A stretch of 64,000 nt of DNA, taken from positions 62,001-126,000 of the forward strand of contig SAJS01000015.1 of NCBI GenBank assembly GCA_004017535.1, read 5' to 3'. Below, piece by piece: positions 23,549 through 32,648 of the stretch; the stretch's first letter is position 1; each line of letters starts with the position of its first letter. The notes below the pieces were generated by a model. It had not been told where the DNA came from. It saw only the letters and a program-made list of their open reading frames with translations, and made no database searches. The translations under genes were made by a program, and so were the position numbers. The stretch comes from Mesorhizobium sp. (GTDB taxonomy: Bacteria > Pseudomonadota > Alphaproteobacteria > Rhizobiales > Rhizobiaceae).

Positions 23549-25645
23549 TCATTCAGCAGCGATCGTGTGAGGCTCTTTCGCGGCTTCGTCATTTTCAGCG
23601 AAGCTCGCTGCCTCGGCCATGGACAATTCGCCGTCGTTCTTCGCCGTCGCTTCGACCGAGGCTTCCGAAGCTCCTGTCTCGTCCGTTTCTGTGTTTCCGT
23701 TTCCCGGGGTGCGCAGGGGCTCAGGCAACCAGCCGCTGCCCCCGATCAGCTTCTCCGCTTCACTTGCCATATCGCCCTTCTTGAGGTGCGCTATTCGGTC
23801 AGCCGCCTCCTGCCCCTTCGCTTCGGTGACTGCTTGGAGAATGCGCGCCTTTGTGACACGTCCGAGGAAGTTGTCGACAGACGGCCGCCAGCCGGCCGCG
23901 GTCATCTCGAGGTCGAGGGCCTGTGCCAGCCGGTCGGCATGGGCGAGAGCACGCGGGCGCCTATTCCATGCTTCATGCACAGCGTTGACCGACAAGCTGA
24001 CGACATATGCGAAAAGCGCCGCCTGGCGATCGCGATCCCAGTCGCGAAGGGCATCCCAAAGGTCGGCAGCTTCCTTCGGCAGCGTGTTGGCCCACAGGTC
24101 GAGTCGCGCACGGATCGCCTGTGCGCAGGTGCTGTCGTTCAATCCCGGCGCTTGAGCGCCGAAACCGACGCTCTTCAAGTCCAACTCCAGGCAGCTATCC
24201 AATCCATATTGGTAAAAGATCTTCAGCGTTAGGGCGTGCAAGGCGGCGAGGAAGGCGACGTCTGGATTTTCGCCGAGCGCCTGGCGCAAGCCGAGCGTGC
24301 GATGTGCTGTCAGTTCCGTCATGAGCCGGTCAGAGATCGGCGAGATGCCATCGTCCTCCTCGGGCTCGGCCAGCGGCTCACTGTCGGCCGCGACGCCGGC
24401 CCCATCTCGGACGGCGGAAGCAGCCAGGGCTTCCTCCCCCTCTTCGCCTGGCTGTGTCTCGATGGGCAACTCGTCCTCGGGGCGGACGTAGCCGCGCTCG
24501 ACGCGGAGACAACCGTCTGGCGCGATGCTGATGAAGGCACCGGCGCGGGCAACCTCGAATAGGTCGAAAGTGAGTGGCCGGGTTTCGAAGGACTGAAGCC
24601 CAGTCTCCAACTCAGCCAGACGCTGATCGATTTCGTCCGGAAGGTCCTCGACGCTGTCATATTCCTCCGACAGACGATCGAACTCGAGCTGCAAGGCCTT
24701 GCGCGTCGACTCCTCATCGGCACTAAGGGGCGACGGTTCTCCGCGCAGCTGGCGGAGACCGAAGGCGTGGCCGTAGGCAAAGTCGGCCGCGATTTCGATC
24801 CACTTCCAGCCTTCTGCCCGAACCGCCTCCGCCTGGCGTTCCAACTCGTCCGCGACCAGCCGATCTATCAGGACGACGTCCTGCAGCCAGCCGCCGTCGT
24901 CGCCCTGGAACAGGTCGCGCATGACTGTGCCACCGCCATCGACGTAGGCGTCGATGCCGATGAACTGCACCCGCTTGTCTGACGCACGCACCGCGCCCTC
25001 CGTCAGCATGCGCCGAATGGCATAGGGCTGCTTGTCATAGGAGGCCTTCAGGCGTTCGAACACCTGCCGCTGGCGTTCATGATCGCCGGACACGGTGAAC
25101 GCCATGAGTTGATCGAGCGTCAGACCATCTTCGGCGTAAATCTCGAGCAGTGCCGGCGACACCGAGGCCAGCTTCAAGCGCTGCTTGACCACGCCGACCG
25201 AGACGAAGAACGCGGCAGCGATCTCCTCCTCCGGCTGGCCCTTCTCCCGCAGGGCGAGGAAGGCACGGAATTGATCGAGAGGATGAAGCGGCGCGCGCTG
25301 GACGTTTTCGGCTAGCGAGTCCTCCTCGGCTATGCCTTCCTCTCGCACGATGCAGGGAACCGGCGCGGTTTTGCTGAGGCGCTTCTGCTTCACCAGAAGG
25401 TCCAGCGCCCGATAGCGCCGGCCACCAGCCGGAATCTCGAACATGCCGGTTGCCACACCGGCTTCATCCTTGACCGGCCGGACGCTGAGACCCTGCAGCA
25501 GGCCGCGGCGGGCGACGTCCTCGGCCAGTTCCTCGACCGAGACACCGGCTTTGACGCGCCTGACATTGGCCTGACTGAGCACAAGCTTGTTGAAAGGGAT
25601 GTCGCGCGAGGACGACAGGGTGATCTTTTTGGCAACAGCAGCCAT
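23549..25645 (-). CDS. Large ParB/RepB-type protein (ICE backbone)
   Basis: The protein has 698 residues from ATG 25643-25645; the frame extends to 25795 without a better start. The N-terminal ParB fold is clear: IPFNKLVLSQANVRRVKAGV, SVRPVKDEAGVATGMFEIPA, then GGRRYRAL with box II-like residues and LAENVQRAPLHPLDQFRAFL. An HTH follows (EEEIAAAFFVSVGVVKQRLK). After about residue 250 are helical and acidic regions, ending with Glu/Ala-rich sequence. It is twice as long as chromosomal ParB. No ParA gene is next to it. In this ICE family such proteins are probably maintenance or transfer factors and not classical segregation proteins. Confidence 0.9.
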   Translation of the reverse strand: MAAVAKKITLSSSRDIPFNKLVLSQANVRRVKAGVSVEELAEDVARRGLLQGLSVRPVKDEAGVATGMFEIPAGGRRYRALDLLVKQKRLSKTAPVPCIVREEGIAEEDSLAENVQRAPLHPLDQFRAFLALREKGQPEEEIAAAFFVSVGVVKQRLKLASVSPALLEIYAEDGLTLDQLMAFTVSGDHERQRQVFERLKASYDKQPYAIRRMLTEGAVRASDKRVQFIGIDAYVDGGGTVMRDLFQGDDGGWLQDVVLIDRLVADELERQAEAVRAEGWKWIEIAADFAYGHAFGLRQLRGEPSPLSADEESTRKALQLEFDRLSEEYDSVEDLPDEIDQRLAELETGLQSFETRPLTFDLFEVARAGAFISIAPDGCLRVERGYVRPEDELPIETQPGEEGEEALAASAVRDGAGVAADSEPLAEPEEDDGISPISDRLMTELTAHRTLGLRQALGENPDVAFLAALHALTLKIFYQYGLDSCLELDLKSVGFGAQAPGLNDSTCAQAIRARLDLWANTLPKEAADLWDALRDWDRDRQAALFAYVVSLSVNAVHEAWNRRPRALAHADRLAQALDLEMTAAGWRPSVDNFLGRVTKARILQAVTEAKGQEAADRIAHLKKGDMASEAEKLIGGSGWLPEPLRTPGNGNTETDETGASEASVEATAKNDGELSMAEAASFAENDEAAKEPHTIAAE

Positions 25646-25813
25646 CGATGTTACTCCGCGACGGGCGGCCGAAAGCCACTCTCTCGACCTCCAACCCGTC
25701 ACGAACCGCAGCGCCGCCCTCTTACTCTTGAGGACGGCGCCGCAGGACGCGAAGGAAGAACAATGCGAGGCGGACAGAACTGGAGGCCGGCGCATCTCCT
25801 GACATCGAGGATG

Positions 25814-27004
25814 TCAGACCGCGTTGTCGAACAGCTTTTTCGCCCGCGCTTCCAAATCAAGCCGAGCATCCTGATGGACCTTGTCGCGGGCTACCGCTGT
25901 GATGCCCTGCACGAAATCAAAAACACTTTCAGGCTTGCGGCCTTCCTCGGTCAGCACTGTCTCAATGATCCTCGTCGTCTCCGCCTTCGAGAAGCCACGC
26001 TTGCGCAGAAAGTCGCCGCGGTCGTCGTCTGTACGGGCAACGATCCGCTCGCGCGCCGCCTTGATGCCGTTGACGAAGGGCATGGGCGACGAATTGGCAA
26101 AGCGTGCGAGCGCCGGCGCAGCCTCATGCGCGAAACGTGAGGCTGCGTATTTCGAATGACGAATGGTGATCTCCTCGAAATCCTCAACACCCCAGAGATT
26201 GCGATTCTGGCAAACGGCCCGGAGATAGAAGCTTGCGATGCCGAGCGTCTTGGCGCCGACCTCCGAATTCCAACAGTAGAAGCCGCGGAAATAGAGGTCG
26301 GGCGAACCGTCCCGTAGCCGGCCAGCCTCGATCGGGTTGAGGTCGTCGACCAGGAAAAGGAAGACATCGCGGTCGGAGGCATAGAGCGTCGTGGTGTCCT
26401 TCGTGATGTCGGCTCGCGGATTATAAAAGCTGGTCGACCAGTCAAGGACGCCCGGCACCTTCCACCGGGTGTCACCAGTGCCGTTGCCGGCGATGCGCTG
26501 CACGGCGGCGACGAGCTCGCGATCGAAGATGCGGCCGTAGTCCGGGCCAGTGGCTGCACGCAACTCAACGCGACCGTCCTCGATTTCAAGCGTCTTCACC
26601 TGTTCGGCGCGGTGAGACGTCAGACCATATTGTAGATTGATGCCGGCGAGCGGCGCTGGAAGCTGGCGCAAATAGGCCGCTGGCGCTCCAACAAGGCTCG
26701 CAAGTTGGCCAAAACTCCAATGGGTTGGGGCGATTGGAATGTCGCAACCCGGCAGCACCAGCGTCAGGCGCTCGGCGTCGTTGCGGCTTGCCTCTACACG
26801 AATGGCCGCGCTTTCCACCGTTCTCGTTCGGCTGCGCTCGGTCCGGATCTGCACCGCCTCGAATAGCTCCGACAGGGACAAGTAGCGCTCGTCGGCCGGT
26901 CGCGAAAACCATTCCGAGGACACGCGACCAATCCGCTTGCCGCGGCTCAGGTCCACCTTATAGCCGCCGGAACGATCACGGGTGGCGTCCAAAACCTGTG
27001 TCAT
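25814..27004 (-). CDS. DUF932 domain protein (ICE/plasmid backbone)
   Basis: The protein has 396 residues from ATG 27002-27004. The pattern RTVESAAIRVEASRNDAERL, YLRQLPAPLAGINLQYGL, then YGRIFDRELVAAVQRIA and WSTSFYNPRADITKDTTTLY is the DUF932 (phage/plasmid-like) family. FLFLVDDLNPIEAG, FRGFYCWNSEVGAKTLG and RAVCQNRNLWGVEDFEE follow. The family is common on plasmids and is often beside anti-restriction and ParB genes; its biochemical function is not established. It is the first gene of the block read toward DUF2493. It ends 168 bp before ParB begins. Confidence 0.9.
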   Translation of the reverse strand: MTQVLDATRDRSGGYKVDLSRGKRIGRVSSEWFSRPADERYLSLSELFEAVQIRTERSRTRTVESAAIRVEASRNDAERLTLVLPGCDIPIAPTHWSFGQLASLVGAPAAYLRQLPAPLAGINLQYGLTSHRAEQVKTLEIEDGRVELRAATGPDYGRIFDRELVAAVQRIAGNGTGDTRWKVPGVLDWSTSFYNPRADITKDTTTLYASDRDVFLFLVDDLNPIEAGRLRDGSPDLYFRGFYCWNSEVGAKTLGIASFYLRAVCQNRNLWGVEDFEEITIRHSKYAASRFAHEAAPALARFANSSPMPFVNGIKAARERIVARTDDDRGDFLRKRGFSKAETTRIIETVLTEEGRKPESVFDFVQGITAVARDKVHQDARLDLEARAKKLFDNAV

Positions 27005-27506
27005 GGGTCGTCTCCATGACGGGCGCCGAAGGCCTCTCCTTCCGCTATCAACCCGTCGCGAAAACCCGACACTCCTCTCACTCTCTGTCGGGAGAGCCCC
27101 GGCTCCCCCGACCAACACGAAAAAGGGCGTACAAGGCGGAAGCACCGAAATTTCCGTCAGAGGGAATAAGTCAGTTCGGTGCTGGAGCAGGTTCGTGGCC
27201 CTGAGACCGGTTCAACAGGGCGGCCGAAGGAGCATCAGCATAGCGCCGCCGTGAGGCGGGATGCGGGACCGACAGCCCCCGGCGAAGGGCGCCATATTTA
27301 CTCGGTAGACTGACCGCAGGTCGGAAAAGCGATCCGTTAAGGAGCATTGGGTCGAGCACGTATCGTCGATCTGGGTCACGACGACCCCTCGCTAGCCGAA
27401 AAGGACGAAAACGCCGCCCCACGTACGCTTACTGGCTTTCGTCCTTTCCATCCTCGCCAGCTATCGGCTGCAATCGTTGTGCGACAAGATGAGAAGGAAG
27501 GCCGCT
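27005..27506. other. Regulatory gap between DUF932 and the excisionase gene
   Basis: About 500 bp separate the divergent DUF932 and excisionase genes and should hold both promoters. A segment near 27424-27442 (GTACGCTTACTGGCTTTCG) resembles the repeated arm-type motif near 29.03 kb at 15 of 19 positions. I see no convincing gene. Confidence 0.4.
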
Positions 27507-27803
27507 ATGACTGACCCGCGGAAGGTTACAATAAAGCGGACGATCCGCCGTAAGGAGCTCCGTGAAATCGTACCTCTGGCCGACAGCACAATTTATGAAA
27601 TGGAACAACGCGGGCAATTTCCGCGACGTTTCGCCCTTACGCCTCGGTGCGTGGTCTGGGATTTGGCCGAGGTCGAAGCCTGGCTCCAGGCTCGCAGAGC
27701 GGCGCCGGTTCCACGTGCCAGTCCTCCAGATGTGCGTTTGAGGAAAACCTCTCCTGTTAAAGCGCAGGATCGGGCTCGAAGATCGCAATCGCCGAAGGCA
27801 TAA
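27507..27803 (+). CDS. AlpA-like excisionase / recombination directionality factor
   Basis: The protein has 98 residues from ATG 27507. Residues about 8-62 form the AlpA winged helix: RTIRRKELREIVPLADSTIY, then EMEQRGQFPRRFALTPRCVV, and WDLAEVEAWL. The Arg/Lys-rich tail is extra. It lies tail to tail with the integrase, overlapping its 3' end by 47 bp, so one cannot be altered without the other. By position it should be the directionality factor of the guaA-specific integrase (RdfG-like in Mesorhizobium terms). It is the second AlpA-type protein in this element. Confidence 0.8.
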   Translation: MTDPRKVTIKRTIRRKELREIVPLADSTIYEMEQRGQFPRRFALTPRCVVWDLAEVEAWLQARRAAPVPRASPPDVRLRKTSPVKAQDRARRSQSPKA

Positions 27804-29013
27804 GGACGACGGAACGCTTTCTCCCCTCCGACCAGGCCTCCACTATGTCCGACCATTCTTGCATCATGTGGCGGCGCTGCGTTTCATATTCCGCCTTGTT
27901 GTAAACACCGCGGGAAGAGCGACCATCCTCATGGGCGAGGCATTTCTCGATCCAGTCGCTGTTGAACCCTAGTTCGTTCAATAGCGTGGAGCCGGTGCGC
28001 CGAAGGTCGTGGACGGTGAACGCCTCAAGCGGCAAACCTTCGTTCTTCGCCTGTTCGGCGACGGCATAAGTCACCCGATTGAAGGTTGCCCGCGACATTG
28101 GCGCGTCCGCGTCGTAGCGTGACGGCAACACGAAACGCGAGTTCCCGGAACAGGTCTTGAGCGCAATGAAGATGTCGAGTGCTTGGCGTGACAGATAGAC
28201 GTTGTGGGCCTTCGATCGCTTCATTCGCTCCTTGGGGATGGTCCAGACCGCATTTTCGAAGTCAACCTCATCCCAGGTTGCATCCTGCAGTTCGCTCTTT
28301 CGCACCATGGTGAACAGGATAAGACGAAGGCCCAAGCGAATGGTGGGCAGCGTAGCGACCTTCTCCAGCATCTTCAGCATGACGCGGATTTCGGTTGGAG
28401 AGAGCGAGCGGTCTCTCGGCACGAAGTTGGCGATTGACGCCGGGCCGACGTCGTCGGCCGGATTCGACACCTTCTCGCCATGGAGAATGGCGAAGCCATA
28501 GATCTGTTTGAGAATGTCGCGGACGTGGATCGCGGTTGCCGGCGCTCCGCGCTCGACAATCTTGGCGCACTGCGCGCGAAGATCGTCTGGCGTAATTTCC
28601 GTCAGCAGCCGATTGTTCCAAATCGGCAGAAGCTCTCGTTCGAAGATCGATCGACGCATCGAGCGGGTGCTGTCCGCCATTGGAGCGGCCGTCAGCCACT
28701 TCTCGCCAAACTGACCAAAACTCTTGGCTTCCTTCAGTCGGCGCTTGTTGCGTTGCTTTTCGATGGCTGGAGACCGGCCTTCCCTTACTGCCCGACGGGC
28801 ATCGAGGCATTTCTCTCTGGCCTGGAGGAGTGATATCCCATCGCGACCATATTTGCCAAGGTACACAGTCTCGCGACGGTTGTTCAGTCTGTAATCCAAG
28901 CGAAACGAGATCGCGCCACTGGGCATGACGCGAACATACATGCCGTCGCGGTCCGCGACTTTGTATATTTTCTGTTTTGGTTTCAATGCCTTGAGGGCGG
29001 CGTCCGTCAGCAT
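27757..29013 (-). CDS. intG: P4-type tyrosine integrase targeting guaA (IntG-like)
   Basis: The protein has 418 residues. The N-terminal arm-binding domain has MLTDAALKALKPKQKIYKVA and YVRVMPSGAISFRLDYRL, typical of the P4/DUF4102 family. Core-binding and catalytic domains follow, with Arg in LRLILFTMVRKSELQDATW, the HDLRRTGSTLLNELGF box, and HEDGRSSRGVYNKAEY with the Tyr nucleophile. It is 289 bp from the end of guaA. Integrases at the guaA 3' end (IntG) are known in Mesorhizobium tripartite ICEs, so I infer the target is the guaA end. It would catalyse integration and, with an AlpA-like factor, excision. Confidence 0.9.
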   Translation of the reverse strand: MLTDAALKALKPKQKIYKVADRDGMYVRVMPSGAISFRLDYRLNNRRETVYLGKYGRDGISLLQAREKCLDARRAVREGRSPAIEKQRNKRRLKEAKSFGQFGEKWLTAAPMADSTRSMRRSIFERELLPIWNNRLLTEITPDDLRAQCAKIVERGAPATAIHVRDILKQIYGFAILHGEKVSNPADDVGPASIANFVPRDRSLSPTEIRVMLKMLEKVATLPTIRLGLRLILFTMVRKSELQDATWDEVDFENAVWTIPKERMKRSKAHNVYLSRQALDIFIALKTCSGNSRFVLPSRYDADAPMSRATFNRVTYAVAEQAKNEGLPLEAFTVHDLRRTGSTLLNELGFNSDWIEKCLAHEDGRSSRGVYNKAEYETQRRHMMQEWSDIVEAWSEGRKRSVVLMPSAIAIFEPDPAL

Positions 29014-29027
29014 CCCGACTGCCTTTC

Positions 29028-29137
29028 AAAAAGTACCGTCACTGGCTTTTGAGGGCTATCGACGAAAATTTCTATTTATTTTCAGCATGTTAAGCTGAAA
29101 AAGTACCGTCATGAGCCCTATAGATCGCGACGGTACT
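29028..29137. repeat. Candidate integrase arm-type sites
   Basis: AAAAAGTACCGTCA occurs exactly twice in direct orientation (29028-29041 and 29098-29111), and GACGGTACT (29129-29137) is the inverted 9-bp core. They lie just upstream of the integrase start, between it and guaA. An 8-bp-arm hairpin (TTTTCAGC ... GCTGAAAA) sits between the two direct copies. The array fits arm-type binding sites of the integrase or its autoregulatory operator. Confidence 0.6.
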
Positions 29138-29302
29138 GTCGAAAATCCGGCTTGGCAATATGGCGGAGGTCCGGCAGCCGGTCCGGCAGGGCCAAACAAT
29201 GCGGGTCGATAGCCAGCGAAAGCTGATGGCAGAAATAACTTTGATTTCAGCTAGTTAGATCGAATTCTGGCGTAGATTTGGCGACTTTCGGATAGGCCTG
29301 AA

Positions 29303-29345
29303 TCATTCCCACTCGATTGTGCCGGGCGGCTTCGATGTCACGTCG
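29303..29345 (-). other. Presumed attachment site at the 3' end of guaA
   Basis: The last codons of guaA on the minus strand lie here and the stop is TGA (29303-29305). Integration of the element to the left must have recreated this end, since guaA is intact. A duplicate of this segment should exist at the other end of the element, outside the window. The exact core cannot be defined from this side alone. Confidence 0.5.
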
Positions 29346-30880
29346 TAGACGACGCGGTTGATGCCCTTGACCTCGTTGATGATGCGAGTGGCGGCGGCGC
29401 CGAGGAAGTTCATGTCGTAGTGATAGAAGTCGGCCGTCATGCCGTCGACGGAGGTCACGGCGCGCAGCGCGCAGACGAACTCGTAGGTGCGGCCGTCACC
29501 CATGACGCCGACCGTCTGGACCGGCAGAAGTACCGCGAAAGCCTGCCAGATGGCGTCGTAGAGGCCAGCCTTGCGGATCTCGTCGAGATAGATGGCGTCG
29601 GCCTCGCGCAGGATCTCCAGCTTCTCGCGCGTGATGCCACCAGGGCAGCGGATGGCGAGGCCGGGACCGGGGAACGGATGGCGGCCGATGAAGCTTTCGG
29701 GCAGGCCGAGCTCCTTGCCCAGCGCCCTCACCTCGTCCTTGAAGAGTTCGCGCAGCGGCTCGACCAGCTTCATGTTCATGCGCTCGGGCAGGCCGCCGAC
29801 ATTGTGGTGCGACTTGATCGTCACTGACGGGCCGCCTGAGAAGGAGACGCTCTCGATGACGTCGGGATAGAGCGTGCCCTGGGCCAGGAAATCGGCGCCG
29901 CCGAGCTTCTTCGCCTCTTCCTCGAACACCTCGATGAACAGGCGGCCGATGGTCTTGCGCTTCTTTTCTGGATCGGCCTCGCCTTCCAGCGCCGAGATGA
30001 AGCGGTCGGAGGCGTCGACCAGGATCAGCGGCAGGTTGTAGTGCTGGCGGAACATCTCCACCACGCTTTGCGCCTCGTCCTTGCGCATCAGGCCGTGGTC
30101 GACGAGGATGCAGGTCAGCTGGTCGCCGACCGCCTCGTGGATCAGAAGTGCGGCGACCGAGGAGTCGACGCCGCCCGAAAGCGCGCAGATCACCTTGCCC
30201 TTGCCGACCTGCTTGCGGATCGTTTCCACGGCGTGCTCGCGATAGGCGCGCATCGTCCAGTCGCCCTCGATGCCGGCGATGTTGTGGACGAAATTTCTCA
30301 AGAGCCTGGCGCCGTCCGGCGTGTGCACCACTTCCGGATGGAACATGATGCCGTACATCTTGCGCTCGATATCGCCGAAGATGGCGAAGGGCGAGCTTTC
30401 CGACTTGCCGAGCACCTGGAAGCCCGGCGGCAGGTCGATGACGCGGTCGCCATGGCTCATCCACACCTGGTGGCGCTGGCCGGGCGCCCACAGGCCTTCG
30501 AACAGCGGGCTCTCCTTCTCGATCTCGACGAAGGCGCGCCCGAACTCGCGATGATTGGAGCTCTCGGCGACGCCGCCCATCTGCACACACAGCGCCATCT
30601 GGCCGTAGCAGATGCCGAGCACCGGCACGCCGGCGTCGAAGACGATCTGGGGCGCGCGCGGGCTGCCGATGTCGGTGGTCGAGGCCGGACCGCCCGACAG
30701 GATCACCGCTTTGGGATTGATGCGCCTGAAGGCCGCTTCGGCAGATTGGAACGGCACGATCTCGGAAAAGACGCCGGCCTCGCGGATGCGGCGGGCGATG
30801 AGCTGCGTGAACTGGCTGCCGAAATCGATGATCAGGACAGTGTTGGGCAGAACGGTGTCGGGATGATTGGCTGTCGTCAT
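29303..30880 (-). CDS. guaA: GMP synthase (glutamine-hydrolysing)
   Basis: The protein has 525 residues, the usual length. The class I glutamine amidotransferase domain (1-200) has [15 protein letters not shown] with the catalytic Cys and the distal FHPEVVHT His/Glu pair. The ATP-pyrophosphatase domain starts at [19 protein letters not shown], and the dimerisation domain ends in [10 protein letters not shown]. It converts XMP to GMP in purine synthesis. The 3' end is intact despite the adjacent element, as expected when the insertion site restores the coding end. It is the first core-chromosome gene to the right of the element. Confidence 0.98.
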   Translation of the reverse strand: MTTANHPDTVLPNTVLIIDFGSQFTQLIARRIREAGVFSEIVPFQSAEAAFRRINPKAVILSGGPASTTDIGSPRAPQIVFDAGVPVLGICYGQMALCVQMGGVAESSNHREFGRAFVEIEKESPLFEGLWAPGQRHQVWMSHGDRVIDLPPGFQVLGKSESSPFAIFGDIERKMYGIMFHPEVVHTPDGARLLRNFVHNIAGIEGDWTMRAYREHAVETIRKQVGKGKVICALSGGVDSSVAALLIHEAVGDQLTCILVDHGLMRKDEAQSVVEMFRQHYNLPLILVDASDRFISALEGEADPEKKRKTIGRLFIEVFEEEAKKLGGADFLAQGTLYPDVIESVSFSGGPSVTIKSHHNVGGLPERMNMKLVEPLRELFKDEVRALGKELGLPESFIGRHPFPGPGLAIRCPGGITREKLEILREADAIYLDEIRKAGLYDAIWQAFAVLLPVQTVGVMGDGRTYEFVCALRAVTSVDGMTADFYHYDMNFLGAAATRIINEVKGINRVVYDVTSKPPGTIEWE

Positions 30881-30950
30881 GGCGAGCCTTTAGAGAAAGA
30901 AACGAGTCGGCGCAATGGGCTGCGCGCTGCGGTCTTCCGTCCTTTTGCGC

Positions 30951-31589
30951 CTATGCCAGCCGGATTGCGCCGGATTCGATCGCCTGTTCCAGCAAGCCGA
31001 TGGCCGCGGCCAGCTTCTCATCGATGACGTGCAGGTATTCCGTCCAGTCGTTGACGTGCCTGAGATCGGCGGCGCCGTCGGAAATGCCCCGCAGCCCGAT
31101 CAGCGGCACGCCGAAGAGCTGGCACGCGCGCAGGCAGGCGAAGGTCTCCATGTCGACCATGTCGGCATCGAGGGCGTCATAAGCGGCGCCGGAGATGATC
31201 GCGCCGCCAGTCGAGAGCGCGGCGCTCTTGATGCCTGGAATGACGAAAGGCAGCGGCACCGTCACCGGCAGGTCGAGGAAAGGCGTCGCCCCCTTCTCGA
31301 AACCGAGCGGCGAAGCGTCCATGTCGCGATAGCTCACCGACACGGCCTGGTAGATTTCGGCCTGCTCCAGCTTGCGGCTGCCGGCCGAGCCCAGCGAGAC
31401 GATCAGGTCCGGCAGCGCTCCCTCGGCCTTCAACGCCGCGAGTTCGGCACTTAGCCGCACAGCGGCCTCGACCGGACCGACGCCGGTCATCAGCGGCGTG
31501 AACAGGTTTCTCAGGTGCGCCCCGTATTCAGCTTCGGCCGCCATGACGAAAAGAACGGACTTGTCTCCAATTGGCGTGGCGTTTGCCAT
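30951..31589 (-). CDS. 5'-methylthioadenosine/S-adenosylhomocysteine nucleosidase
   Basis: The protein has 212 residues. It starts with VLFVMAAEAEYG, then MTGVGPVEAAVRLSAEL, PDLIVSLGSAGSRKLEQAE, DMVDMETFACLRACQLFGVP with the nucleoside-binding Met-Glu, and LRGISDGAADLRHVNDW with the catalytic Asp. It removes adenine from MTA or SAH to recycle methylation by-products. Just upstream, with a 3-bp gap, lies the thioesterase gene; the pair may be one operon with guaA downstream. Confidence 0.85.
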   Translation of the reverse strand: MANATPIGDKSVLFVMAAEAEYGAHLRNLFTPLMTGVGPVEAAVRLSAELAALKAEGALPDLIVSLGSAGSRKLEQAEIYQAVSVSYRDMDASPLGFEKGATPFLDLPVTVPLPFVIPGIKSAALSTGGAIISGAAYDALDADMVDMETFACLRACQLFGVPLIGLRGISDGAADLRHVNDWTEYLHVIDEKLAAAIGLLEQAIESGAIRLA

Positions 31590-31592
31590 GAG

Positions 31593-32069
31593 TCACCCCT
31601 CGATACCGTCGCGACCGACCACCGTCATCATCGTGCCGGTCATGGTGGCGATCAGCTTGGCCTCGCCGTCGGCAGCGAAGGCGTAGGCCTGCCCGTCGGC
31701 TACGATGATGGTGCGTCCGGGCTTTGTCACGGAACCGCGGAACAGGAAGCGCTCCCCCCTGCCCGGCGCCAGCAGGTTGACCTTGAACTCGATGGTCAGC
31801 ACGCCGGAATTCTCCGGCATCAGCGAAAAGGCCGCATAGCCGCAGGCTGAGTCCAAGGCGGTGGATATGACGCCGGCATGCAGGAAACCATGCTGCTGGG
31901 TGAGCGAGGCGGAATACGGCATCTCGATTTCGATGATACCGGGTGTCACCAGGGTCAGCTCGGCGCCGATGGTGGCCATGGCCTTCTGCCGGGCGAAGGA
32001 CGTCCTGACGCGTTCCTCGAAGTCGGGAGCGGGTACGATCTTGGCTGCTGCCATGGCGCTTCGCCTCAT
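31593..32069 (-). CDS. PaaI-type hotdog thioesterase
   Basis: The protein has 158 residues. The hotdog fold is shown by QQHGFLHAGVISTALDSACG, with the HAG and Asp/Ser catalytic region, then YAAFSLMPENSGVLTIEFKV NLLAPGRG and the final ADGQAYAFAADG strand. Family members hydrolyse acyl- or aryl-CoA thioesters; the substrate is not predictable. It is followed within 3 bp by the nucleosidase. Confidence 0.85.
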   Translation of the reverse strand: MRRSAMAAAKIVPAPDFEERVRTSFARQKAMATIGAELTLVTPGIIEIEMPYSASLTQQHGFLHAGVISTALDSACGYAAFSLMPENSGVLTIEFKVNLLAPGRGERFLFRGSVTKPGRTIIVADGQAYAFAADGEAKLIATMTGTMMTVVGRDGIEG

Positions 32070-32140
32070 ATTTGCTGGCGAAGCTTATTGCAGAGGCGGA
32101 AGCCTCGCGCAATGTCAATTGCTGCACTGCAGCAAAGCGA

Positions 32141-32593
32141 TCAATTCAGCCAGAGGAGCGACGCGTTGAGCAAAGTGGCGAAAGCCACCCATACTGCATA
32201 GGGTATGAACAGCCAGGCGGAAAGCCTGTCGCGCTCCCAAACGCGGGTGATAAAGAGCAAAATGGTGGCGAGCAGCAACAGGATGACGACCAGCGCAAGC
32301 CCCATCATCTTAGCGCCGAAGAATGTCGGCGACCAAAGAAAATTCAGCACCAGCTGCGCTGCCCAGGCCCTCATCGCGCCACTGTCCGGTTGCAGCCGCC
32401 AAGTCCGCCAGCCGGCAATTGCGATCAAAATGTAAAGCAGCGTCCACACAGGACCGAAGACCCAGTCCGGCGGATTGAACGGCGGCTTGACCAGCGCTGC
32501 GTACCAGGCACCAGGAAGCGTGGCGTAGCCGATCAGCAGGCCGCCGCCAAGGACAATCGGCAAGAAGACAAGAAGCGACCGATATTTCTGCAA
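32141..32593 (-). CDS. tspO: TspO/MBR family tryptophan-rich sensory protein
   Basis: The protein has 150 residues from TTG 32591-32593; an open frame extends to 32695 without a typical start. Five membrane helices and the aromatic motif WYAALVKPPFNPPDWVFGPV with WTLLYILIAIAGWRTW are characteristic. The end has VWVAFATLLNASLLWLN. TspO binds porphyrins and in bacteria tunes tetrapyrrole and stress responses. It stands alone between the thioesterase and the rRNA methyltransferase. Confidence 0.9.
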   Translation of the reverse strand: MQKYRSLLVFLPIVLGGGLLIGYATLPGAWYAALVKPPFNPPDWVFGPVWTLLYILIAIAGWRTWRLQPDSGAMRAWAAQLVLNFLWSPTFFGAKMMGLALVVILLLLATILLFITRVWERDRLSAWLFIPYAVWVAFATLLNASLLWLN

Positions 32594-32648
32594 GCACGCC
32601 CCCGGATAGACCGGGATAGAATTGCGGCGGCTCAATGTTGCGTCAAGG

